Source of the DNA: an uncultured Candidatus Saccharimonas sp. | Lineage (GTDB): Bacteria > Patescibacteriota > Saccharimonadia > Saccharimonadales > SZUA-47 | Length of the DNA stretch: 9,280 nucleotides | NCBI GenBank assembly: GCA_943354655.1 | Contig: CALRCT010000012.1 | Span: 1 to 9,280, forward strand | Reading direction: 5' to 3' | Shown: positions 1-6,531 of the stretch, in pieces | Layout: each line of letters starts with the position of its first letter | How positions within the stretch are numbered: position 1 is the first letter of the stretch | The notes under the pieces: generated by a model | The model's input: the letters and a program-made list of their open reading frames with translations, nothing else | What the model was told of the DNA's origin: nothing | Database searches by the model: none | Translations under genes and position numbers: made by a program

Positions 1-722
1 CTACCAGCAGAATCGGTACCCGCTACCTGAAAATGGTACCCAGTACTTGGAGCCAAACCAGTTAATGTAACTGAATGATCCTGAACTTGAGTTGGATCAA
101 AATCAGAAACACTTCCGTAGCTACTTGTAGTGCCATAATACACATAACTAGACGTTGGATAATCACTAGTCCATGTAATTACTGCTGTTGTACCGTTGCC
201 TTGTCCAAAAACGCCGCTAACTCCATTGTCTGTATTATTAATTGGGTTGCCGACAACATTAGTTAAGTGCGCTCCGTCGCAAGGCACAGACGCTGTAGCA
301 TCACCAGTATCGCTTGCTTCGATACCCCAGTTTTGGGCGCTAACATTTTGCACGTCTGTAGTAAAACTAATATCGATACTTACACTTTGTCCCTGGGCTA
401 ATGTGTCTCCGTTAAAATAAAGTTGACTAGAATCACCGGCCACAGACCAAGCCGAATCAGAAACTCCAGATATCCAAAAATACTCTGATGGACGCTGAAT
501 ATGAAACCAATTAATATTTGCAGTATTGTCGTTATTTGTAATTACAAAAGTTGCAGTAGTACTAGACCCTGCGTCAGCACTGCCAGGACTAACTGTTGCA
601 GTACAACTGCTTAAAGCAAAGGTACCGGCAGGTGGCAATATTATTAAGACAATTAAAAAAACAACCGCTACCTGGTTAATTAAAAAAGACCCACCCTGTA
701 ATAACCTTTTATGAATAAACAT
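1..722 (-). CDS. Secreted FN3-type surface protein, 3' end cut by the window
   Basis: This frame is open from an ATG at 722 to the window edge, about 240 residues with no stop. Residues 18-37 form a hydrophobic signal segment ending in a plausible cleavage site (AGTFA, then LSSC). Residues 40-150 look like a beta-sandwich domain of the DUF11/CARDB sort (TATFVITNND, then QSVSIDISF). Residues 178-240 resemble a fibronectin type III or purple-acid-phosphatase N-terminal domain (ITWTSDYPTSSYVYYGTTSS, then DHSVTLTGLAPSTGYHFQV). Cys40 and Cys148 are the only cysteines and may form a disulfide. An in-frame ATG at 761 would add 13 residues; 722 is preferred because it gives a shorter signal-peptide n-region and lies just downstream of an extended -10. 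The role is probably adhesion or surface structure; the missing C-terminus may hold more FN3 repeats or an anchor. Domain names are by eye. Confidence 0.8.
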   Translation of the reverse strand, partial: MFIHKRLLQGGSFLINQVAVVFLIVLIILPPAGTFALSSCTATVSPGSADAGSSTTATFVITNNDNTANINWFHIQRPSEYFWISGVSDSAWSVAGDSSQLYFNGDTLAQGQSVSIDISFTTDVQNVSAQNWGIEASDTGDATASVPCDGAHLTNVVGNPINNTDNGVSGVFGQGNGTTAVITWTSDYPTSSYVYYGTTSSYGSVSDFDPTQVQDHSVTLTGLAPSTGYHFQVAGTDSAG

Positions 723-737
723 AACCACAATAGTTCT

Positions 738-746
738 ATAATAACA
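738..746 (-). promoter_or_regulatory. Extended -10 promoter of the gene starting at 722
   Basis: The minus strand reads TGTTATTAT, an extended -10 (TGn plus TATTAT). The hexamer ends 15 nt before the ATG at 722, so the predicted leader is only about 8-9 nt and holds no Shine-Dalgarno. No good -35 is seen at 17 bp (TAGTTA, 3 of 6 matches). The rest of 723-827 is AT-rich with no convincing terminator for the gene ending at 828. Confidence 0.5.
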
Positions 747-827
747 CGCATTTTTACTCATAACTAATCATTAAATAGATTTTAAATAGTAGTACATTTT
801 ACAGCATATATAACAAATCTTGTCTAA

Positions 828-1253
828 TTAATTAGTGTTTGGTTCGGCTATAGATACTGGACCTACATCAATAATTCGGTCAATCGAAGGTCTATACAAA
901 ATAACCTTTTTAGCGTTTTGATACACCAACATTTTGTCGCCATTTTCGGCTTGTTTTAAGAATGGAGTGCTTATTTTATTTATATCAGTTATCGTGGCTA
1001 GTGCCGGATCTTCGTCATTAGGTAAAACTATATGTTTTGATACTTTATTTTTTATATCTATTAACAAATTGGGGTCTTCTTTTTTTTGTATTTTACTTAT
1101 AAAAAATATTGCAGGAATTATAAGTAATAATACGGCTAAAATAATCCACATAATTTTATGTGATGGTTTCTTTTTTTTGTTGGTCAATTGTTCTTTAGGC
1201 TTTTGTCTCAAATCAAGTAGGTTGCTTTTTGGCAAGTGTATGTCTTGATTCAT
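828..1253 (-). CDS. Small bitopic membrane protein with conserved CPR extracytoplasmic domain
   Basis: This 141-residue protein has a charged N-terminus (residues 1-33, with KKKK at 26-29), one transmembrane helix (about 35-53) and an outside domain of roughly 85 residues, giving an N-in, C-out topology. The outer part contains VSKHIVLPNDEDPALATITD followed by NGDKMLVYQNAKKVILYRPS (residues 104-123) and IIDVGPV. I recognise this pattern as recurring in hypothetical proteins of Saccharibacteria and other CPR bacteria, but I cannot name a family and the function is unknown. The ATG lies 5 nt after the stop of the large adhesin at 1259, so the two are almost surely co-transcribed and perhaps translationally coupled. 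There is no clear Shine-Dalgarno (only a GGAT about 15 nt upstream). It may anchor or assist display of its operon partner, which is inference. Confidence 0.85.
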   Translation of the reverse strand: MNQDIHLPKSNLLDLRQKPKEQLTNKKKKPSHKIMWIILAVLLLIIPAIFFISKIQKKEDPNLLIDIKNKVSKHIVLPNDEDPALATITDINKISTPFLKQAENGDKMLVYQNAKKVILYRPSIDRIIDVGPVSIAEPNTN

Positions 1254-1258
1254 TGGTA

Positions 1259-3226
1259 TTAGTTATCCGTTTCAATATATTGTGAAACGACCGAAATATC
1301 TACCAGTGATGCAGTTGTACCGTTATTAATCCATACCTGTGGTGCCATTAGCGTCGTATTAGACGGTAAGTCTGTCGCAGTGCTTGCCTCATAAAAATCA
1401 CCAGTGTTTACGCGAAGTAACGAATAGTACACAGTAGTGCCATTTGGTGCTACAAAAATACGCGCCTCATACAAATCAGTACCGCTAGTATTGCATGGGA
1501 ATGCTCCAGTTAACGCGTCTTTTGTTGACGCCCCTACGTTATCATTATGCATAAATGTAAATTGCGTATCTGTTGCATCACAGCCAAAAGTTAGCTGATT
1601 AAATAGTGTCGAAGGGTTGGCGTTAGCAAGTGCACCTGTTGTTGCAGACAATCCAACAAATGTCCTTGTTGTTGCTACTGCTGTGTTAATGCCAAATCGC
1701 GCAACATAATAAAAACCGCCCAGCCCAGCACCGTTACCCGTCCAGTACTGCGCTGTGCCGTGGCGAGTACCAGCATTACTACCTGCAGTACCTGCAGAAA
1801 CATAGCTAACACGTTTCGTGGCCGTTAAAAAATTTGTTGTGGCGACGTTACGCGTTGTTGCCGTACCAGTTGTTGTGTTACCAAAACTCATAGTACTAAC
1901 TGTCGTAGCGTTGCCGTTAGCATTCCACCAGTTTACTTTGTTGCTGTAAATTGATGGCTGCAAAGCATAATCTAATCCTGCCGGACCTATGACTTTTAAG
2001 AATGCACGACCGGCGTTAATTTTTGCAAATAGCTTAATACTGCCTGCTGCGGGTGCTGCCGGATTGGCCGACACGCTTGCCATTTGTATTCCCCCAGACG
2101 CAACATCTAATCCTATGTCAAAACCAGATGCTATTTTAAGTCCAACTTCTGTACCTAGGCCGGCAACTGTTGGACCTTCGATTTTTATACCGTAAGTCGT
2201 TACGCCAGTAGCTGGTCCTGTTGGGTTTGCTACAATCCTTAAGCCACTCCATGTTCCACCAGTCGTACCGCCTGGCGTTAGGTCAATTCTTATTCCTGCA
2301 GATTCTACCGCCGCGGCACCACCAACATAATTTACAGACAATCCGTTAACATTAGCTGTTGTAACCGCTTGACCGGCATTAGTTATAGCAACTTGGTCAA
2401 CAGTAGGTGCTGCTGTAGCCGTAATTTGCAAATTTACACCAGCTGCCTCACTAATTAATACGTCCGATGTACTTGTTGGTGCAAAAGTTATAGCACCACC
2501 GTCAGAAAAAGTAGCAAACGCCGTACCGTTGTCTTGAAGTTCAAAATCACCAGTGCTTGCAAGGTTTGTTATGACGTTATTTGTACCGTTGTTGGTTATT
2601 GTATACGTGGGATTGCTAGAAACACTAAGGGTGTAATCATATGATCCAGAATTACTAACTTTTAATACATCTGCGCTACTTTTTTGTAACAACAAAATAT
2701 CTGCAGTTATACCTGTTTTATTAATTGCTATAGATGCATTTGCCGTAGATGAATCCGCCTGAAGCCCCTGCGCTAATTTTACAAATCCAGTGCTGTCTAT
2801 ACCGTCCAATAAATCAGAATTAAATGCGTAAGGCGAAGCAGTCAGTTGAACGCGCGGAGTCATTTCGGAGTCTGTATTAACCGTAATACCTAGATATAGG
2901 CTGCTAGAATTAAAATCAACACTACCCGGAAGGGCCGTAAAGTCGCCTAAAGAAACCCTAAATATACCATCTGTAACTGTTACAGTAGGCTGAGTTTCTG
3001 TCCATACTGCCGCACCACCTGACGCGACAGTGTAAATACTAAACACAATAGAATAGCTGCTAGTGGCAACATTGGTGCCGTCAGGGTTGGTTAATTTACC
3101 CTGAAAATTAATATGAGGGTTTATGCTTGCGTTAGCTTTTTGGGACATAAAACATATTCCAAAAATTGACATGATTAACAGAGGAATAAGTAGATTTTTT
3201 GCCCTCGATTGCAAACAGATAACCAT
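1259..3226 (-). CDS. Large modular surface adhesin with phage tail-fibre-like C-terminus
   Basis: This 655-residue secreted protein has a signal peptide at about residues 1-33 (hydrophobic 11-27, then ANA). Residues 36-142 are an INPHINFQGKLTNPDG head with LYLGITV and EMTPRVQLTASPYAFNSDLLDG, a module common at the N-terminus of CPR and some other bacterial surface proteins. Residues 143-300 are Thr/Ser/Asn-rich beta-repeat-like sequence. Residues 305-380 hold a Gly-rich stretch (TTGGTWSGLRI, YGIKIEGP, FDIGLDVASGG). From about 395 (IKLFAKINAGRAFLKVIGP, GLDYALQPS, NKVNWW, VATTNFLTATKRVSYV, YWTGNGAGLGGFYYVARFG, FMHNDN, ending VSQYIETDN) it matches the pattern I know from C-terminal parts of phage tail-fibre proteins. 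Cys549 and Cys578 are the only mature cysteines. No transmembrane anchor is visible. The ATG is fixed by a promoter immediately upstream. It probably binds a host or surface ligand; this is inference. Confidence 0.87.
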   Translation of the reverse strand: MVICLQSRAKNLLIPLLIMSIFGICFMSQKANASINPHINFQGKLTNPDGTNVATSSYSIVFSIYTVASGGAAVWTETQPTVTVTDGIFRVSLGDFTALPGSVDFNSSSLYLGITVNTDSEMTPRVQLTASPYAFNSDLLDGIDSTGFVKLAQGLQADSSTANASIAINKTGITADILLLQKSSADVLKVSNSGSYDYTLSVSSNPTYTITNNGTNNVITNLASTGDFELQDNGTAFATFSDGGAITFAPTSTSDVLISEAAGVNLQITATAAPTVDQVAITNAGQAVTTANVNGLSVNYVGGAAAVESAGIRIDLTPGGTTGGTWSGLRIVANPTGPATGVTTYGIKIEGPTVAGLGTEVGLKIASGFDIGLDVASGGIQMASVSANPAAPAAGSIKLFAKINAGRAFLKVIGPAGLDYALQPSIYSNKVNWWNANGNATTVSTMSFGNTTTGTATTRNVATTNFLTATKRVSYVSAGTAGSNAGTRHGTAQYWTGNGAGLGGFYYVARFGINTAVATTRTFVGLSATTGALANANPSTLFNQLTFGCDATDTQFTFMHNDNVGASTKDALTGAFPCNTSGTDLYEARIFVAPNGTTVYYSLLRVNTGDFYEASTATDLPSNTTLMAPQVWINNGTTASLVDISVVSQYIETDN

Positions 3227-3234
3227 TAGCTCAT

Positions 3235-3263
3235 ATAATAACAGAGGTGCGCAAATTGCTCAA
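3235..3263 (-). promoter_or_regulatory. Promoter with -35, 17-bp spacer and extended -10 for the adhesin gene
   Basis: On the minus strand the -35 is TTGAGC (3258-3263) and the -10 is TATTAT (3235-3240), separated by exactly 17 bp and preceded by TGT, making an extended -10. Eight bases separate the hexamer from the ATG at 3226, so transcription should begin 1-2 nt before the start codon. No Shine-Dalgarno fits in such a leader, so the mRNA is predicted leaderless. Confidence 0.7.
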
Positions 3264-3293
3264 GGCTATTTAGTTTTATTTAAAGTAAAAAAT

Positions 3294-4337
3294 TTATAAG
3301 ACGCCAACTTTGCGGGTTTTTGGCTCTTCATCATTTTTATTATGTGGTTTTTTGGATCTAGACTTACGTTTTTTATTAACTTTAGAACCTTCTTTGGGCA
3401 AATTATTAATAGAATTTACAAATTTATGTTTTTTAGATTTATGATTAAAAATGTATATTTTATGGCCAAATATTGATTTGTATCTTAAAAAAATAACCAC
3501 AATTAAACTTGGCACTAATAATACAAACCACAACGGGACATACCAAACCGAAACGATGTCTATATTTTGTTTAGACTGACCGTCGTATCTTAAAGAAGTT
3601 ATTTTGGAATATTTTCCTGGCCAAAAAATACCTGTATCTTTTAGATTTAACTTGTATTGTTTAGATTTAAAAGGAAAAACTGGCTGAGAAGTTTCGTTAA
3701 TAAGAATCTTTTTATAAGTTTTAGTGCCTTTAACAATAGACACAAAGCCCCTAGGTACAAGATCAACATTGCCGTTATTGTTAATTGTTAAATTTATAGA
3801 TTTTGGCAAAATAAACCAAACATTTTTTTTGTCTGTTACCTTATAAACTAAATCCCTGACTGCCCCGTCTTCTTTTGTTAAAAATAGTCCAACAGATATG
3901 ACCTGGTTAACTGGTAGGTTTAGATTACTTTTAACGTTATTTATTTGCTGCAAATACAAAGACGCGTAATGTCCACCCGGCGATAGTTCTGTAATATTAT
4001 TTGCTGTGACCGTTATTTCTACAGCGCTGCGAGCTTTAATAGTTACTTCTGGGCTACTTATTTTAAATGTCTTAGCAATTTCATCACTAGTAGTCCCTAG
4101 TGGCATTAAAGTGCCTTGTTCGGTGTCTACATTAACTATAGTTGCTTTGTACGTAGCAACACTGTCGCCGTCATTTTTTATAGAAACTACTTTTGTACTG
4201 GTTGTAGATTTTTGCGAAACAGAAAACCGCAAAAATGCTGGCGATACTGTCATGTTAGAAGCTTGGGTAGGTTTGGTTAGTGAAGCTAGTGTTGCTATAA
4301 CTAATATTAAATAAGCTAGGCTATTCCGTAGCGTCAT
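3294..4337 (-). CDS. Membrane-anchored WxL-interacting-protein-like Ig protein, long basic tail
   Basis: This 347-residue protein has a signal peptide (1-27, ending TQAS), a first Ig-type domain (about 29-133; MTVSPAFLRFSVSQKSTTST, VVSIKNDGDSVATYKATI, then SPGGHYASLYLQ), a second beta domain (about 145-260; NNNGNVDLVPRGFVSI, FWPGKYSKITSLRYDG), a transmembrane helix (about 266-285) and a 60-residue Lys/Arg-rich cytoplasmic tail. Length, order and motifs match Firmicutes DUF916/DUF3324 proteins, which bind WxL surface proteins and peptidoglycan; the match is by eye and distant. It is a paralogue of the preceding gene (start 5349), with which it overlaps by 17 nt, so the two probably form one operon. 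I chose the ATG at 4337: a TTG at 4358 would put seven mostly charged residues before the signal peptide. The tail is longer than usual for the family and might contact DNA, RNA or membrane lipid, which is speculation. Confidence 0.85.
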   Translation of the reverse strand: MTLRNSLAYLILVIATLASLTKPTQASNMTVSPAFLRFSVSQKSTTSTKVVSIKNDGDSVATYKATIVNVDTEQGTLMPLGTTSDEIAKTFKISSPEVTIKARSAVEITVTANNITELSPGGHYASLYLQQINNVKSNLNLPVNQVISVGLFLTKEDGAVRDLVYKVTDKKNVWFILPKSINLTINNNGNVDLVPRGFVSIVKGTKTYKKILINETSQPVFPFKSKQYKLNLKDTGIFWPGKYSKITSLRYDGQSKQNIDIVSVWYVPLWFVLLVPSLIVVIFLRYKSIFGHKIYIFNHKSKKHKFVNSINNLPKEGSKVNKKRKSRSKKPHNKNDEEPKTRKVGVL

Positions 4338-5349
4338 CTTTTTGTTTCTTTCGTGCAACTTTCATTGTTTTACGAATAACAGAAACTACTCCGGTAATAA
4401 CTAAGGCTGCAATAACTAGTAATCCACCCATAAGCTTCCATGGAATAACCCAAAAGTCGATGTTTGCTTCGGCTGGTATGTCTCGCACTCCGTCGTTATA
4501 CACAACAATAGCCTTTGCTACATAATGCCCTATTCTTAAGTTTTGCAAATCGGACCAGTTCCAAAATAACTTTTTCTTTCCTGAGTCTGAAGTGTCTTTA
4601 TAGGTTGGGAATCCTTTTGTCCAATCTGACTGAAGCGTTCTGGTGACGTCAGGTAATATATACGCACCTGTTCCGTTAACCGACAGAATGTCTATTGGTT
4701 CAGTGCTATTTAACGATCTTTGAATATAAATATTACCTGTAGGTTGAACAATTGTGTTGCCGCTGTTTTTAATTTTAAGCAAAAAATTAGCGGGCAAATA
4801 TTCGTATACTTTTCTTTTTGATATAAATGACGATATATCTAATTTGCGAACGGCGTCAGAGCGATTGGTGCTTAGTAGGGCAAAAATTGCAACCGAACCT
4901 TCTATTGTGGTTTTTCCACCTGCTTCTTGAGTTGGATTTGCGCGACTTACTGTAATTGCAAAAGAATAGGTAAAACCTGCATCCTTGGGTACATCAAAAA
5001 TTACTTTTTGAGTAAACCACTGCCCTGCATCTACACTAAAAACTGGTTCAGCAAAAGTTACCCAACTTACAACATCAATTGGTTCTTCGTTTTTTAATTG
5101 TACTTCGCCGCTGTTATTGTCTACACCAAATGCCCTAAGACCCATTTTAAAGGTTTCTTTTTGGGTATTTTGATTACGTATTTTAAGTTCGACTGTTTTT
5201 GAAACTCCAGGGTCAATAGATTCAATTATAGGAGAAGGGCTAACTTGTACCGAAAACCCGCTGTTTTGCGCTTTTGCAGGTACTACTATGCTTAAACTTA
5301 AAAATAATATTGATGCAACGTAACCTACCCGAATTATTTTTTTACCCAT
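4321..5349 (-). CDS. Membrane-anchored WxL-interacting-protein-like Ig protein
   Basis: This 342-residue protein has a signal peptide (1-27, AKA before Q28), a first beta domain (about 30-160; FSVQVSPSPIIESIDPGVSK, VELKIRNQNTQKETFKMGL, FTYSFAITVSRANP), a second (about 170-300; FLLKIKNSGNTIVQPTGNIY, IGHYVAKAIVVYNDGVRDIP), a transmembrane helix (about 303-325) and a short basic tail with a KKQK motif. The layout repeats that of the next gene, and corresponding motifs align (NSGN with NNGN, GHYVAKAIVVYNDG with GKYSKITSLRYDG), so the pair are paralogues. It resembles DUF916/DUF3324 WxL-interacting proteins in length and architecture. It contains no cysteine. Its own extended -10 lies 11 nt upstream of the ATG. 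The likely role is holding or assembling surface proteins such as the two encoded just upstream; this is inferred from neighbourhood and fold type. Confidence 0.87.
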   Translation of the reverse strand: MGKKIIRVGYVASILFLSLSIVVPAKAQNSGFSVQVSPSPIIESIDPGVSKTVELKIRNQNTQKETFKMGLRAFGVDNNSGEVQLKNEEPIDVVSWVTFAEPVFSVDAGQWFTQKVIFDVPKDAGFTYSFAITVSRANPTQEAGGKTTIEGSVAIFALLSTNRSDAVRKLDISSFISKRKVYEYLPANFLLKIKNSGNTIVQPTGNIYIQRSLNSTEPIDILSVNGTGAYILPDVTRTLQSDWTKGFPTYKDTSDSGKKKLFWNWSDLQNLRIGHYVAKAIVVYNDGVRDIPAEANIDFWVIPWKLMGGLLVIAALVITGVVSVIRKTMKVARKKQKDDATE

Positions 5350-5360
5350 ACTTAGTACCT

Positions 5361-5369
5361 ATTATAACA
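5361..5369 (-). promoter_or_regulatory. Extended -10 promoter of the gene starting at 5349
   Basis: The minus strand reads TGTTATAAT, a perfect TATAAT (5361-5366) with an extended TGn. The hexamer ends 11 nt before the ATG, predicting a leader of about 5 nt without a usable Shine-Dalgarno. No clear -35 exists; the place where it would sit is inside the terminator hairpin of the upstream gene, and the T-run of that terminator forms part of the spacer. Confidence 0.6.
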
Positions 5370-5400
5370 AAAACACCCGTCATAACCGACAGGTGTTTTT
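5369..5400 (-). terminator. Rho-independent terminator of the structural protein gene
   Basis: An inverted repeat has arms AAAAACACC-x-GTC and GAC-x-GGTGTTTTT (5369-5381 and 5388-5400): 12 of 13 positions pair, with one C/A mismatch and a 6-base loop. On the minus strand the 3' arm ends in TTTTT followed by GTT, giving the U-rich tail. It lies 20 nt beyond the stop codon of the gene ending at 5421. The A/T symmetry could let it work in both directions, but no gene approaches from the left on the plus strand. Confidence 0.8.
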
Positions 5401-5420
5401 GCGTTTTTAAACGATTTTTA

Positions 5421-6458
5421 TTAGAACAAACCTGCACCAATAACTGTTATTGTGTCTGTATAGTCTGTTGCTGCTGCTGTTGTAGAACCAATTGTTGCGT
5501 TGTTAGTTAAAGTAACAACTGCAGTGTTGGCTGTACCCGTAGATGTTGCAAGTGTACGTAGTGTTGTGTCTAAACCACCACCTTTTCCTGATACACCACC
5601 CACAAAAGGAACGGCTACTGTGATTGTACCGCTACCACTTGCTTGTGACTGAGTAACACCAGTGTTATAACCTTCTGTACCAGCTACAATTGTGCTGTTT
5701 GTGCCAGGAGTAGTAGAAGCAACTGTTGCAGCTGCAGATGCTGAGTTTAAGCCTGTGCTGCTGTCTTTAGCCCAAACCAACCATCCGTTTTTTGCGTTTG
5801 TGTCGATTGTTGTAGTACGTGGTGTTGCACTACTTGTGATTGCACCTGTCGACAAAGTACCAAGTGCGTCTGTGTTGGCGCTAAGTGCAAAGCTAAATGT
5901 TTGCGATACTGATGCGGTTACAACAATTTGATCGTCTGTAATGCTTGCAGTCGAATAGTTTGATGTTTCGATAGTTGCAGGTACAGATGTTCTTGTTGTA
6001 ATAGATCCACTGTTTGATGCTGTAGCAGATGATTTTACGCTAACAGATGCTGTGTTGTTCCAGTTAAAACAGTAAAGTGTACCAACTGTTAAATCGGTGC
6101 TAGGGAAAGTAACTACTTGTCCAGCTGCTGCTGTAGCAGTACCAATTCCTGGCCATGCTGTACCGCCAGTTGGCCATGCTGTATTTGTTGTGTCTACAGT
6201 CCAGTTTCCTACAGTCGTGCTAACTGTGTAGCCAGTAGGAAAAGTAACCTGAACATCGTTTTCTACTGCCACGGTTCCTGGGTTTGCACATACTGTGCCC
6301 GTAGTAGCTGTACTAAGTTTCATTCTGTCAAAGCGTACAAAAGTACGGCTAAATGCTGATGCTTGTGAAGAAGACATAATAATAAACAATGCCATGGTTC
6401 CTACTAGCCCTAATGCTATTGCCAAGTTTATTGTTTTTTGTAACCTAATGTTCTGCAT
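5421..6458 (-). CDS. Secreted Ser/Thr-rich structural surface protein, probably abundant
   Basis: This 345-residue protein has a signal peptide (1-35, ending ASA) and a mature part very rich in Thr, Ala, Ser, Val and Gly. Residues 36-160 form a first domain with Cys57 and Cys130, a likely disulfide. Residues about 185-345 form a module shared with the neighbouring gene at 6532-7581: TFSFALS, TTTIDTNAKNGWLVWAKDSS, GYNTGV, then VVTLTNNATIG and the C-terminal TDYTDTITVIGAGLF. The GWLVWA patch recalls the Trp-x-Leu motif of WxL domains, and the terminal strand recalls both WxL and spore-coat-U-like ends; these are suggestions only. No anchor is visible, so attachment would need partners. Repeated use of a few codons (GTT, GCT/GCA, ACT/ACA), a strong AGGAG ribosome site and a dedicated terminator suggest high expression as its own unit. 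It may be a pilin-like or surface-layer-like protein. Confidence 0.88.
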   Translation of the reverse strand: MQNIRLQKTINLAIALGLVGTMALFIIMSSSQASAFSRTFVRFDRMKLSTATTGTVCANPGTVAVENDVQVTFPTGYTVSTTVGNWTVDTTNTAWPTGGTAWPGIGTATAAAGQVVTFPSTDLTVGTLYCFNWNNTASVSVKSSATASNSGSITTRTSVPATIETSNYSTASITDDQIVVTASVSQTFSFALSANTDALGTLSTGAITSSATPRTTTIDTNAKNGWLVWAKDSSTGLNSASAAATVASTTPGTNSTIVAGTEGYNTGVTQSQASGSGTITVAVPFVGGVSGKGGGLDTTLRTLATSTGTANTAVVTLTNNATIGSTTAAATDYTDTITVIGAGLF

Positions 6459-6462
6459 ATTG

Positions 6463-6467
6463 CTCCT
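6463..6467 (-). promoter_or_regulatory. Shine-Dalgarno AGGAG that fixes the start at 6458
   Basis: The minus strand reads TAGGAGCAATATG. This is the only strong Shine-Dalgarno in front of any gene in the window; the other units have leaders too short to hold one or no match. The four-base gap is short but workable. Confidence 0.7.
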
Positions 6468-6498
6468 AGTTATTTTTGTTAAATCATACTCAAGTTAC

Positions 6499-6527
6499 AT
6501 TATGCATAAGCACTTTATTAAAATCAA
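6499..6527 (-). promoter_or_regulatory. -35/-10 promoter of the structural protein gene
   Basis: On the minus strand TTGATT (6522-6527) and CATAAT (6499-6504) are spaced by 17 bp, which predicts a start near 6492 and a leader of about 33 nt carrying the AGGAG. A second candidate -10, TATGAT, lies at 6483-6488. Neither has the TGn extension in the place seen at the other five promoters, so this gene appears to use a different promoter class. Confidence 0.5.
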
Positions 6528-6531
6528 GTTT

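Noticed and set aside
75..714. Three plus-strand open frames at 75-266, 196-420 and 526-714
   Set aside because: They lie opposite the long minus-strand frame that runs from 722 off the left edge, which has a signal peptide and recognisable domains; the plus-strand products have no signal or domain logic.
640..722. Type IV prepilin-like N-terminus (KRLLQGG followed by SFLINQ and a hydrophobic helix) in the left-edge gene
   Set aside because: It lacks the Glu at +5 and the usual FTLIE core; an ordinary signal peptide with cleavage near residue 36 explains it better.
934..1248. 104-residue plus-strand frame with hydrophobic stretches
   Set aside because: It is the near-exact mirror of the minus-strand membrane protein at 828-1253; the hydrophobicity is produced by complementing Lys-rich codons.
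3226..3234. Two-codon minicistron (ATG AGC TAA) overlapping the adhesin start
   Set aside because: The promoter predicts transcription starting after this ATG, so it would not be in the message; chance occurrence.
4338..4358. TTG start at 4358 for the gene ending at 3294
   Set aside because: It would add seven mostly charged residues ahead of an otherwise normal signal peptide and enlarge the overlap to 38 nt; the ATG at 4337 is the simpler start.
5274..6359. Plus-strand frames with cysteine runs (5274-5510 and 6117-6359), which might look like metallothionein-like peptides
   Set aside because: The cysteines arise from reading TGC/TGT on the strand opposite GCA/ACA codons of the Ala/Thr-rich structural protein; there is no ribosome site or promoter.
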